DNA of 64,000 nt from CAWAYR01 sp050250955 (lineage in GTDB: Bacteria > Acidobacteriota > Vicinamibacteria > Vicinamibacterales > UBA2999), in the NCBI GenBank assembly GCA_050250955.1, contig JBFWNR010000002.1, positions 434,001-498,000 on the forward strand, given 5' to 3'. The notes under the pieces are model-generated. The model was not told the DNA's origin and searched no databases. It saw only the letters and a list, made by a program, of their open reading frames with translations. Below are positions 46,236 to 54,926 of the stretch, one piece after another. A program made the translations under genes and the position numbers. Every line of letters begins with the position of its first letter. The stretch's first letter is position 1.

Positions 46236-48674
46236 ATGAGGGTGGCACACGTCGTCGGCGGCCTCGTCGTGGGGGCGATGCTGCTCGGCGTGCGTCCCGC
46301 CGCCCGCGTCGAGCCGGCGCAGCCGGCGGCGGCACCCACCACCGTCGAGACGCAGCGCGCGTTCGTCCAGAGCTACTGCGTCGGCTGCCACAACGACCGG
46401 GTCAAGAGCGGAGGGTTCTCCTGGACCGAACTCGACGTCGCCCGCCCCGGCGAGAACGCGCGCCGCGCCGAGGACGTGATCCGCAAGGTGCGCGCCGGGC
46501 TGATGCCGCCGGCCGGCGCCCGGCGACCCGACGCCGGGCACCTGCGCGCCTTCAGCAGCGCCCTGGCCACGCGCCTCGACGAGATGGCCGCGACGCAGCC
46601 GTACTACAAGGCCCCGGAGCTGCACCGCCTCAACCGCCGCGAGTATCGCGCCGCGGTGCGCGACGTGCTCGGCCTCGACGTGGACGTGTCGGCGCTGCTG
46701 CCGCCCGACGCCCGCACCGGCGCGTTCGACAACATGGCCGACGCGCTGACCGTGACGCCGGCGCTGCTGCAAGCCTACATCCGCGCCGCCGACAAGGTGT
46801 CGCGCCTGGCGCTCGGCGATCCCGACGTCGGCCCGGTGATGGCCAAGTACGACGTGCCCAAGGTGGTCAACCAGATGCGCCACGTCGAGGGCACGCCGTT
46901 CGGCACCCGGGGCGGGGTCGGCGTGGTGCACCACTTCCCCGCCGACGGCACCTACACCTTCCAGAGCGAGCTGTACTTCTACTACCTGGGTGAGCTCATC
47001 GGCGGCAACCTGCCCGAGTCGCTGCAGGGCCAGGAGCTGGAAATCTCGGTGGACGGCCGCCGCGTGCACGCCTTCACCATCGACCCGCTCTACGAAGGCA
47101 ACACCGGACCGCTGGTGACCCCGCCGGTCACGGTGACCGCCGGTCCGCATCGGGTCGCCGCGGCGTTCGTCACCAAGGCCGACGGCGCGCTGGAGGACTC
47201 GGTACGGCTGGTCGAACAGACCATCCTCGACGTGAGCGTCGGCCTGCACCCGGGCATGACGACGCTGCCCCATCTGCAGACGCTGACGATCGTCGGCCCC
47301 ACCATGCCGCGCGGCGTCGCCGACACGCCCAGCCGCCGCCACGTGCTGACCTGCACGCCGGCGACGCCGGCCGACGAGCCGGCCTGCGCCGCCGAGATCG
47401 TCACCACGCTGGCGCGGCGCGCCTTCCGCCGGCCGCCGTCGGCCGCCGACCTCGACGCGCTGCTGGAGATGTATCGCCTCGGCCGTGCCGAAGGCGGCTT
47501 CGAGCACGGCATCCGGCTGGCCGCGCAGACGGCGCTGGCGCGGCCGGAGTTCATCTTCCGCTTCGAGCGCGTCCCCGACGGCATCGCCGCCGGCCAGTCC
47601 TTCCGCCTCCACGACCTGGAGCTGGCGTCGCGGTTGTCGTACTTCCTGTGGGGCGCCGGGCCCGACGACACGCTGGTGAGCGCCGCGGCACGCGGCGAGC
47701 TGGCGACGCCGGCGGGACTCGAGCGGGAAGTGAAGCGGATGCTCGCCGACCGGCGCGCCGACAGCCTGTCGACCCAGTTCGCGGCACAGTGGCTGCGCCT
47801 CACCGCGCTGGCCGACGTGCATCCCGAGCCGACGATCTTCCCCGACTTCACCCGCAACCTCGCCCGCTCGATGCGCCGCGAGGTGGAGCTGTTCTTCGAC
47901 AGCGTGGTGCGGGAAGACCGCAGCGTGCTCGACCTGCTCACCGCCAGCGACACCTTCGTGGACGAGACGCTGGCCCGCCACTACGGCCTGCCGGACGTGG
48001 CCGGGCCGCGCTTCCGCCGCGTGACGCTCACCGATCCGAACCGCTTCGGCCTGGTCGGGCGCGGCGCCATCCTCACCGCGACGTCGCTGGCCAATCGCAC
48101 CTCGCCGGTGGCGCGCGGCAAGTACGTGCTCGAAGTGCTGCTCGGCGCCCCGCCGCCGCTGCCGCCGGCCAACGTGCCGCCGCTGACCGAGGCCGTGAAC
48201 AACGCCCAGGTCCGCACCGTGCGCGAGCGCATCGAGGAACACCGCAGGAGTCCGACCTGCGCCGGCTGCCACCGGATCATGGATCCGATCGGCCTGGCGC
48301 TCGAGAACTTCGACGCCACCGGCCGCTGGCGCGCCACCGACGGCGGCCTGCCCGTGGACGCCCGCGGCGAGCTGTACGACGGCCAGACGCTCGACGGGCC
48401 GGCCAGCCTCCGGCGCGCCCTGGTCAGCCACGCCGACGCCTTCCGTGCCGGCTTCGCCGAGCACCTGCTCGCCTACGCCCTCGGCCGGGTCCTCGACGTC
48501 ACCGACCTGCCGGCGGCGCGCGCCGTGGCTCGCAGCGGCGCCCGCGGCGGCGACCGCTTCTCGGCCTACGTGATGGCCATCGTCACCAGCGGGCCGTTCC
48601 AGATGCGGACCCTGGCCCCGGACACCGACACGATCGCCCCGGCGGCCGGCCGCGGCGCGCCGCAGCACCCGTAG
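46236..48674 (+). CDS. DUF1592-family secreted cytochrome-like protein
   Basis: The 812-aa protein has the planctomycete/acidobacteria architecture PSCyt-like c-type heme domain (SYC48VGCHND), DUF1587 (ELHRLNRREYRAAVRDVLGLD), DUF1595, DUF1592 (ASRLSYFLWGAGPDD), DUF1588 (GLVGRGAILTATSLANRTSPVARGK) and DUF1585. A second heme-like motif CAGCHRIMDPIGLALENFD is near 675. It is exported (N-terminal signal) and paired with a DUF1552 gene 10 nt downstream, as nearly always. The function is not known; involvement in extracellular polymer oxidation has been suggested for these pairs. GGAGGGG precedes the ATG. Confidence 0.92.
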   Translation: MRVAHVVGGLVVGAMLLGVRPAARVEPAQPAAAPTTVETQRAFVQSYCVGCHNDRVKSGGFSWTELDVARPGENARRAEDVIRKVRAGLMPPAGARRPDAGHLRAFSSALATRLDEMAATQPYYKAPELHRLNRREYRAAVRDVLGLDVDVSALLPPDARTGAFDNMADALTVTPALLQAYIRAADKVSRLALGDPDVGPVMAKYDVPKVVNQMRHVEGTPFGTRGGVGVVHHFPADGTYTFQSELYFYYLGELIGGNLPESLQGQELEISVDGRRVHAFTIDPLYEGNTGPLVTPPVTVTAGPHRVAAAFVTKADGALEDSVRLVEQTILDVSVGLHPGMTTLPHLQTLTIVGPTMPRGVADTPSRRHVLTCTPATPADEPACAAEIVTTLARRAFRRPPSAADLDALLEMYRLGRAEGGFEHGIRLAAQTALARPEFIFRFERVPDGIAAGQSFRLHDLELASRLSYFLWGAGPDDTLVSAAARGELATPAGLEREVKRMLADRRADSLSTQFAAQWLRLTALADVHPEPTIFPDFTRNLARSMRREVELFFDSVVREDRSVLDLLTASDTFVDETLARHYGLPDVAGPRFRRVTLTDPNRFGLVGRGAILTATSLANRTSPVARGKYVLEVLLGAPPPLPPANVPPLTEAVNNAQVRTVRERIEEHRRSPTCAGCHRIMDPIGLALENFDATGRWRATDGGLPVDARGELYDGQTLDGPASLRRALVSHADAFRAGFAEHLLAYALGRVLDVTDLPAARAVARSGARGGDRFSAYVMAIVTSGPFQMRTLAPDTDTIAPAAGRGAPQHP

Positions 48675-48684
48675 GAGACCCCTG

Positions 48685-50061
48685 ATGTTCCTCACCAAGC
48701 GCGCGCTCTCCAGACGCACGGTCCTGCGCGGCCTCGGCGCCTCGGTGGCCCTGCCGCTGCTCGACGCGATGGTGCCGGCGCGGGCCACGGCGGCCGAGCG
48801 GGCGGCGGCGGCGCCGGCGCCGCGGTTCACCGGCATCGAGATGGTGCACGGCAGCGCCGGCAGCACCGAGTACGGCACGGCCAAGCACCTGTGGTCGCCG
48901 GCGGCGGTCGGCCGCGACTTCGAGTTCACGCCGATCCTGAAGCCGCTCGAGCCGTTCCGCGACCACCTCACCGTGGTCAGCCACACCGACTGCACCGGCG
49001 CCGATCCGTTCACCGCCGAGGAGGTCGGCGCCGACCACTTCCGCTCGAGCGCGGTGTTCCTCACCGCCGCCCATCCCAAGCAGACCGAGGGCTCGGACAT
49101 CCGCAACGGCCCGTCGATCGATCAGATCTACGCGCGCGCCCGCGGCCAGGACACACCGCTGCCGTCGATCCAGCTGTGCATCGAGAACCTCGACGCCTCC
49201 GGCACCTGCGGCTACAACTACAGCTGCGCCTACATGGACACGATCAGCTGGGCCGACGAGACCACCCCGCTGCCGATGATCCGCGATCCGCGCCTGGCCT
49301 TCGAGGAGCTGTTCGGCACCGGCGGCAGCGCCGCCGACCGCGCCGCCCGGACCCGGGTCAACCGCAGCATCCTCGACCGCATCACCCGCGACATCGCCGC
49401 GCTGCAGCAGAACCTCGACGCCAAGGACCGCGGCCGGTTGACCGACTACCTGGAGAACATCCGCGAGATCGAGCGTCGCATCCAGGCGATCGAGGCCTAC
49501 AACACCGCGCACGGCCCCGAGCGCGAACTGCCGGCGGCGCCGGTGGGCGTCCCCGACTCCTGGGAGGACCACGTCAAGCTGATGTTCGACCTGCAGGTGC
49601 TGGCGTTCGCCGCCGACGTCACCCGGGTGTCGACCTTCAAGCTGAGCCGCGACACCAGCAACCGCGTCTTCGCCGAGAGCGGCTGCAGCACGCCGTGGCA
49701 CTCGGCCTCGCACCACGGCGAGCGCGCCGCGACCATCGAGGACCAGGGCACGATCAACCGCTATCACCTGTCGGTGCTGGCCTACTTCCTCGACAGACTG
49801 AAGCAGACCCCCGACGGCGACGGCTCGCTGCTCGATCACGCGCTGGTGCTCTACGGCAGCCCGATGGGCGACGGCAACGTGCACGGCCACCGGCGGGTGC
49901 CGCTGCTGCTGGCCGGCCACGCCAACGGCGCGCTCGCCGGCAACCTCCACGTCCTCGAGAAGGACCGGACCCCGCAGGCCAACGTGCTGCTCACCGTGCT
50001 GCACAAGCTGGGTGTGGACGCCGACCGCGTCGGCGACAGCACCGGCACGGTGGCGATCTAG
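48685..50061 (+). CDS. DUF1552 family Tat-exported protein
   Basis: The 458-aa protein begins with a twin-arginine signal (LSRRTVLRGLGASVALPLLDAM) and continues with DUF1552: HLWSPAAVGRDFEFTPILKPLEPFRDHL, GPSIDQIYAR, LYGSPMGDGNVHGH. The family is an uncharacterised relative of the sulfatase-like/DUF1501 exported proteins and is nearly always next to a DUF1592 gene. It lies 10 nt after it, in one operon, with GGAG before the ATG. Confidence 0.93.
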   Translation: MFLTKRALSRRTVLRGLGASVALPLLDAMVPARATAAERAAAAPAPRFTGIEMVHGSAGSTEYGTAKHLWSPAAVGRDFEFTPILKPLEPFRDHLTVVSHTDCTGADPFTAEEVGADHFRSSAVFLTAAHPKQTEGSDIRNGPSIDQIYARARGQDTPLPSIQLCIENLDASGTCGYNYSCAYMDTISWADETTPLPMIRDPRLAFEELFGTGGSAADRAARTRVNRSILDRITRDIAALQQNLDAKDRGRLTDYLENIREIERRIQAIEAYNTAHGPERELPAAPVGVPDSWEDHVKLMFDLQVLAFAADVTRVSTFKLSRDTSNRVFAESGCSTPWHSASHHGERAATIEDQGTINRYHLSVLAYFLDRLKQTPDGDGSLLDHALVLYGSPMGDGNVHGHRRVPLLLAGHANGALAGNLHVLEKDRTPQANVLLTVLHKLGVDADRVGDSTGTVAI

Positions 50062-50066
50062 TGGCG

Positions 50067-51680
50067 ATGCGCCGCGGTCTCCGGCCCGTCGCGTTCGCCA
50101 TCTGGCTGGCCGCCGCCCTGCCGGCGGCAGCGCAGGAGAGTCCGCTCGCCGACGCGGCCATGCGCCACGATCTGGCCGCGGTCAAGACCCTGGTGGCCAG
50201 GCAGGCCGCGGTGGACGTCGCGCAGGGCGACGGCGCCACCGCACTGCACTGGGCCGCCTATCACGGCGACGCCGAGATGACCCGCGTGCTCCTGGCCGCC
50301 GGCGCCAGCCCGTCGGCCACGACGCGCCTCGGCGGGCTGACCCCGGTGATGATGGCGGCGCGGGCCGGCGAGGCCGCCGTGCTGGCGCTGCTCGTCGACG
50401 CCGGCGGCGACGCCGTGGGCGCCAACGCCAACGGCACCACGCCGCTGATGTTCGCCGCCGGCGCCGGCAGCGTCGCGGCCGTGACCCTGCTCGTCGCGCG
50501 CGGCGCCGACGTCAACGCCGCCGAACGGACGCACGGCCAGACCGCGCTGATGTTCGCCGCCGCCGAGGGCCGCGACGCCGCGGTGGCGGCGCTGCTGGCC
50601 CGCCAGGCCAATCCGAACGCGGTCACCCGGGTGAGCCCGATCATCACGATGGGCGCGCGCTACAAGGCGCAGACCGGCGGCAAGGGCACGCGCGAGATCA
50701 CCTCCGAAGGCGGGCGGAGCGACATCGACGCGATGGGCGGCATGACCGCCCTGCACTTCGCCGCCCGCGAGGGCCATGCCGCGGTGGTGCGGGCGCTCGT
50801 CGCCGGCGGCGCCGACGTCAACCTGGTCCAGGGCGCCGATGCGCTCAGTCCGCTGACGATGGCGATCGTCAACGGGCGGCTCGACATCGCCCGGTGGCTG
50901 CTCGATCACGGCGCCGACCCGAACCTGGTCGCCAAGAGCGGCGTCGGCCCGCTGTGGGCCACCGTGGACGCCCGCTGGCCGGAGCGCACCTGGTATCCGC
51001 CGGCGTCGGTGGCCGACGAGGCGACGACGCACCTCGAGCTGCTCGACGCGCTGCTCGCCAGGGGCGCCGACCCCAACGCCCGGCTGGTCCGCAAGCCCTG
51101 GTATCGGACCTTCCACGGCGACTGGGTCGATCCGTCCGGCGCGTCGCCGTTCTGGCTCGCCGCCAAGGCCAACGACGTCGAGGCGATGCGGCTGCTCGCC
51201 GCCGCCGGCGCCAATCCCAACCTGCCCACGAGCCGCGGCGTCACGCCGCTCCAGGTCGCCGCCGGCTATGGCCTCGAGCCGCAGGTGACCAACGTCAAGC
51301 CCGACGCCAGGCTCGCCGCGGTGCGGTATCTCGTCGAGGATCTGAGCGCCGACGTCAACGCCCGCGACAGCCAGGGCTACACGCCGCTCCACGGCGCGGC
51401 CCTGACCGCCGACCACGCACTCATCGGCTACCTGGTGGCGATGGGCGCCGACGTCACCGCCCGCGCCACCAACGTCTTCGGCGGCGAGAACCAGGCCGAT
51501 CGCGACGCCGGGCGCGACCAGGGCGATACGGTCGCCGACATGGCCAACGGCCCGCGTGCGCACAGCATGCAGTTCCCCGAGACGGTGGCGTTCCTGGAGG
51601 CGCTCGGGTCGAAGAACTCGAACAACTGCCGCTATGCCACCTGCGTCGTGCCGACGCTGCCCTCGGACAAGAAGCAGTAG
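50067..51680 (+). CDS. Secreted ankyrin-repeat protein
   Basis: The 537-aa protein has a signal peptide (LRPVAFAIWLAAALPAAAQ) and about ten ankyrin repeats (DGATALHWAAYHGDAEMTRVLLAAGA, GTTPLMFAAGAGSVAAVTLLVARGADVN, GMTALHFAAREGHAAVVRALVAGGADV). The region between repeats 5 and 6 has a longer loop (KTGGKGT-like, near 195-215). Ankyrins serve as protein-binding scaffolds, here in the periplasm. It follows the DUF1552 gene by 5 nt, so it is part of the same operon; ankyrin proteins are a frequent third member of such operons. Confidence 0.9.
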   Translation: MRRGLRPVAFAIWLAAALPAAAQESPLADAAMRHDLAAVKTLVARQAAVDVAQGDGATALHWAAYHGDAEMTRVLLAAGASPSATTRLGGLTPVMMAARAGEAAVLALLVDAGGDAVGANANGTTPLMFAAGAGSVAAVTLLVARGADVNAAERTHGQTALMFAAAEGRDAAVAALLARQANPNAVTRVSPIITMGARYKAQTGGKGTREITSEGGRSDIDAMGGMTALHFAAREGHAAVVRALVAGGADVNLVQGADALSPLTMAIVNGRLDIARWLLDHGADPNLVAKSGVGPLWATVDARWPERTWYPPASVADEATTHLELLDALLARGADPNARLVRKPWYRTFHGDWVDPSGASPFWLAAKANDVEAMRLLAAAGANPNLPTSRGVTPLQVAAGYGLEPQVTNVKPDARLAAVRYLVEDLSADVNARDSQGYTPLHGAALTADHALIGYLVAMGADVTARATNVFGGENQADRDAGRDQGDTVADMANGPRAHSMQFPETVAFLEALGSKNSNNCRYATCVVPTLPSDKKQ

Positions 51681-51693
51681 CGGCCCGCCGCCG

Positions 51694-51939
51694 ATGCCGA
51701 TCTACGAGTACCGCTGCCGCGCCTGCAGCCGCGAATTCGAGGTGCTGGTCCGCGCCGGCGACACGCCGGCGTGCCCGGCCTGCGCGGCCACCGACCTCGA
51801 ACGCGTGCTGTCGCTCTTCGCCGTGGACTCCGACGGCACGCGCCAGGCGTCGCGCGACCGCTCGATGGCCCAGGGCATCAGGCGCCAGCAGGACAAGGAC
51901 GTCGCGGACGTCGAGCTCTACAAGCGCCACCACCACTGA
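51694..51939 (+). CDS. FmdB-family zinc-ribbon protein
   Basis: The 81-aa protein starts MPIYEYRCRACSREFEVLV, the FmdB/CxxC_CxxC_SSSS zinc ribbon, with C8-R-A-C11 and C-P-A-C near 27-30. The C-terminal part is charged and ends in a His-rich KRHHH. The family is a small regulator or adaptor of unknown role. It is 13 nt after the ankyrin gene. Confidence 0.88.
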   Translation: MPIYEYRCRACSREFEVLVRAGDTPACPACAATDLERVLSLFAVDSDGTRQASRDRSMAQGIRRQQDKDVADVELYKRHHH

Positions 51940-52264
51940 ACGCGGCAGACTCCTCGCCAGCGGCGACGGCGCCGACCGGTCCCTTCCTCCGGCCTCGCCA
52001 GATCCCCCACAATCATCTCGGCACTCCGGAAGAGACCGGCGTGCACCGCCGCCCGGCGGCGTTTGGCCCGGCCGTCGGGAGGAGACGCGCGCTGGCGGGG
52101 TGTCTCTCGACGACGAGATTGATGGCAAGCACGCTTGAGGGCTCACGAACTACTGAGGCACCTCGGTGAGCGTGCGCCAGCCGAGCTGCGAGGAGGAGAG
52201 AGATACCGCGTCAGCTCGCGTCTCGGTGACGCGACTGGGCGTGGCCCTCGGGAATTCCCCCTCG
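51940..52264. other. Gap with no supported gene
   Basis: This 325-bp stretch between the FmdB and amidohydrolase genes has only out-of-frame short ORFs. I see no tRNA, hairpin of note, or repeat copy. It may hold a degenerate gene or the 3' end of the amidohydrolase transcript. Confidence 0.4.
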
Positions 52265-53515
52265 CTACGGCATCGTCGATCGATCGACGGCCTGGCCGCG
52301 CAGGTAGACCGCGGCGATCCGCCGCGTGTTGCGGATGTCGTCGAGCGGGTTGGCGTCGAGCACCAGCAGGTCGGCGCTCTTGCCCGCCGCGATCGTGCCG
52401 CTGTCCTCGATGCGCAGGAACGCGGCGCCGTTGCGGGTGGCGGCGACGATCACCTGCGCCGGGGTCATGCCGGCGGCCACCATGTCCTCCATCTCGACGT
52501 GCGGCGCCCAGGCGGTGTTGCCGTCGGTGCCGACGGTGATGGTCATGCCGGCGTCGGACAGCTTCTTGAGATTGCGGCCCTGGATGCTCCACGCCGCGTG
52601 CACCTGCGGTCGGTCGGTGGCGCCGGCCTGCAGCTTGGCCACCTCGTCGTCGGGCAGGCTGCCCTTCAGCCAGCCGTAGTCGGCGACGACGCCGCGGTCG
52701 GGCATGTTGGGGATGAGCACGACGTCGGGCCGGGCCTTGATGAGCGCGACGACCTCGTCGTCGGCGTCGACGTCGCGGATGCCGTGGGCGAAGGCGTCGA
52801 TGCCGGCCTCGAGCAGGCCCTTGGCGTCCGACAGGTTGAAGATGTGGGCGGCGACCCGCAGGCCGGCGGCGTGCGCCTCCTCGATCACCGCCGAGTAGAT
52901 CGGCGGCGGCATCTTCTCGTACTTGCCGTCGCGCGCGTCGACCCAGATCTTGATGAAGTCGACCTTCAACGCCGCCTGTTCCTTGACGGCGGCGCGGGCA
53001 TCGTCGGGGCTCTTCACCCAGTAGGGAACGTCGGTGCGCCCCGGCTCGGGCATCGTGATGCCGCGTCCGGCCAGGAAGTAGCGGGCGGCTCCGGCCGGCG
53101 GCGCCGCCCGGACGGTGAACGGGTCGCCCGGGGGGTCGAGCCCCAGGCTCATCGCCGCGCCGACGCCGAAGTAGGCGCGGCGGCGCAGATCGGCGACCAG
53201 CGCCTCGCGGGTGGTGCCGAGATGGACGTGGGTGTCGACGATGGTCGGCATCACGGTCTTGCCGGCCAGATCGACGCGTGTCGCGCCCGCCGGTGCGGTG
53301 ACCGACGCCGCCGGCCCGACCTGGGTGATCCGGCCGCCGCTGACCACGACGGTGGCGTTCTCGATCGGGGCGCTGCCGTCCCCGACGATCACCCGCGCGC
53401 CCTCGAACACGGTGGCGTCGACGGGAGCCTGAGCCGGCGGGCCGCCACCGCAGGCGGCGACGGTGAGGGTGAGGATCGCGGCGACGGCGGTGCGGACGGA
53501 TGCAGTGGCGGGCAT
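52265..53515 (-). CDS. Lipoprotein amidohydrolase family protein
   Basis: The 416-aa protein has a lipobox (LTLTVAACGGG) and an amidohydrolase domain: PTIVDTHVHLG (metal HxH), VDFIKIWVDARD (Lys), GLRVAAHIF (His), FAHGIRD (His) and ITVGTDGNTAWAPHVEME (Asp). This is the full set of the imidazolonepropionase-like periplasmic amidohydrolases. Substrates may be cyclic imides or peptides. GGAGA precedes ATG 53515. Confidence 0.9.
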   Translation of the reverse strand: MPATASVRTAVAAILTLTVAACGGGPPAQAPVDATVFEGARVIVGDGSAPIENATVVVSGGRITQVGPAASVTAPAGATRVDLAGKTVMPTIVDTHVHLGTTREALVADLRRRAYFGVGAAMSLGLDPPGDPFTVRAAPPAGAARYFLAGRGITMPEPGRTDVPYWVKSPDDARAAVKEQAALKVDFIKIWVDARDGKYEKMPPPIYSAVIEEAHAAGLRVAAHIFNLSDAKGLLEAGIDAFAHGIRDVDADDEVVALIKARPDVVLIPNMPDRGVVADYGWLKGSLPDDEVAKLQAGATDRPQVHAAWSIQGRNLKKLSDAGMTITVGTDGNTAWAPHVEMEDMVAAGMTPAQVIVAATRNGAAFLRIEDSGTIAAGKSADLLVLDANPLDDIRNTRRIAAVYLRGQAVDRSTMP

Positions 53516-53589
53516 GGGATCTCCAGGTGCGGGCGCCGAAGCGTAACGCGTCGTCCCGGAAGGCTTCAAGCACGGCCTTGCCCGCCCAC

Positions 53590-53626
53590 CAGCCGCCAGC
53601 CGCTAGCCGCTAGCCGCCAGCCGCTA
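53590..53626. repeat. TAGCCGC heptamer tract upstream of pyrophosphatase gene
   Basis: Five units (CAGCCGC, CAGCCGC, TAGCCGC, TAGCCGC, CAGCCGC) end in CTATCAT. The final bases form a TATCAT hexamer 6 nt before the ATG at 53637, so the repeat may supply the promoter -10. Confidence 0.75.
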
Positions 53627-53636
53627 TCATCTGACG

Positions 53637-54287
53637 ATGCCATCACGACGCCCGCGCCCGGCGGCGACAGGCGCGCCGATTGCGCCCGCCGCCATCAATC
53701 ACTTCCGCCCGCACCCCTGGCACGGCCTCGAGGTCGGGCCCGAACCGCCGGGCCTGCTGAACGCCTACATCGAGATCACCCCGTTCGACCTCATGAAGTA
53801 CGAGGTGGACAAGACCTCCGGCTACCTGCGGGTCGACCGCCCGCAGCGCTCCTCGGCGCAGCATCCCAGCCTCTACGGCTTCGTGCCGCGCACCTACTGT
53901 GGCGACCGCGTCCGCCGGCTCGCTCCGGGCGCGACCCGCGGCGACGAGGATCCCCTGGACATCTGCGTGCTGAGCGAGCGGGCGATCGCCCGCAACGAGA
54001 TCATCGTCCGCGCCCGGGTCATCGGCGGACTGCAGATGGTCGACCGCGGCGAGGCCGACGACAAGATCATCAGCGTGCTCGACGGCGACTACGTGTGGGG
54101 CGCGGCCCGCGACCTGCGCGACCTGCCGGCCGTGCTCGTCGAGCGCCTGCAGCACTACTTCCTGACCTACCGGCTGGTGCCCGGCGAGAAGCCGCTGGTC
54201 AGCATCGCCAAGGTCTACGGCCGCGCCCACGCCGTCAAGGTCGTCCAGGCGGCCATGGACGACTACGTGGACATGTTCGCGCGCTGA
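53637..54287 (+). CDS. ppa: Family I inorganic pyrophosphatase
   Basis: The 216-aa protein has the family I soluble pyrophosphatase motifs: AYIEITPFDLMKYEVDK, LYGFVPRTYCGD and the signature R-G-D103-E-D105-P-L-D108 with metal-binding aspartates. It hydrolyses pyrophosphate in the cytosol and drives biosynthesis. The N-terminal 25 residues (Pro/Ala-rich) are an extension over the usual 175-aa form. There is no ribosome-binding site; a heptamer tract lies directly upstream. Confidence 0.93.
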   Translation: MPSRRPRPAATGAPIAPAAINHFRPHPWHGLEVGPEPPGLLNAYIEITPFDLMKYEVDKTSGYLRVDRPQRSSAQHPSLYGFVPRTYCGDRVRRLAPGATRGDEDPLDICVLSERAIARNEIIVRARVIGGLQMVDRGEADDKIISVLDGDYVWGAARDLRDLPAVLVERLQHYFLTYRLVPGEKPLVSIAKVYGRAHAVKVVQAAMDDYVDMFAR

Positions 54288-54299
54288 GCGCGGCGCCGC

Positions 54300-54887
54300 T
54301 CAGCGGCCGCTGCCGGGAGCGAGGTCGAGCGTGAACTCGAGCGGGACCGTGGCCGGCGCGTAGCAGATGCGGTCGTCACACGCCTGGTATTCGAGCGTGC
54401 CGCGGATGGTCACGTCCTTGCGGCCGGCCAGGGCCCGGCGCGCCGCCGGGGTCGCCAGCACGGCCAGGTCCTGGCCCAGGGTGAACGGCTTGCCGTAGGT
54501 CGGCACGCGCTCGTCGAGCGGCACGAAGTGGTAGATCTCGGCGGGCGGATAGCGCAGCGGCCGGACGCGCAGCCACGGGCGGTCGTCCACCGTGAAGGTC
54601 ACGACCTGGTAGTCGTGCGGCCCCGGCGCGTAGACGTGCATTCCCGGCCGCGGCGTGACGTCGACCGAGAGCGTGACGCGATCCCCGGGGGCCAGCGCCG
54701 CGACACTGGCGGCGGCCTGTACGGTGAGGTGTGCCGTCCGCACCGTCGCCGCCCCACCCGGCGGCACGGCGGTCACGGCCAGCGGCTGGCGCAGCGTCTG
54801 GCTCGTCGCGGCGGGCACCGCCAGGCAGGCCGTGGCCCCTGCCGCCAGGCCCAGCTGCCGCCACCCGCCGAAGCGTGTCACTCCCAT
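54300..54887 (-). CDS. Secreted DsbD N-terminal-domain-like protein
   Basis: The 195-aa protein has a signal peptide and an immunoglobulin-like domain like the N-terminal DsbD domain: LAPGDRVTLSVDVTPRPGMHVYAPG and YQACDDRICYAPATVPLEF, where the two Cys (CDDRIC) match the disulfide-exchange pair of DsbD-alpha. The membrane part of DsbD is absent, so it may only receive electrons or bind a partner. It is convergent with ppa and divergent from the Omp85-like gene. TAGGAT lies 6 nt before the ATG. Confidence 0.82.
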   Translation of the reverse strand: MGVTRFGGWRQLGLAAGATACLAVPAATSQTLRQPLAVTAVPPGGAATVRTAHLTVQAAASVAALAPGDRVTLSVDVTPRPGMHVYAPGPHDYQVVTFTVDDRPWLRVRPLRYPPAEIYHFVPLDERVPTYGKPFTLGQDLAVLATPAARRALAGRKDVTIRGTLEYQACDDRICYAPATVPLEFTLDLAPGSGR

Positions 54888-54913
54888 CGCTGTATCCTAC
54901 CCGCTGGTGGCGC

Positions 54914-54919
54914 TAGAAT
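54914..54919 (+). promoter_or_regulatory. Putative -10 TAGAAT, leaderless start
   Basis: TAGAAT ends 7 nt before ATG 54927, with no ribosome-binding site between. Confidence 0.5.
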
Positions 54920-54926
54920 TCCGCTG

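Noticed and set aside
51940..52264. A gene or structured RNA in the gap after the FmdB gene
   Set aside because: No frame with family motifs, no tRNA-like fold and no strong hairpin was found by eye.
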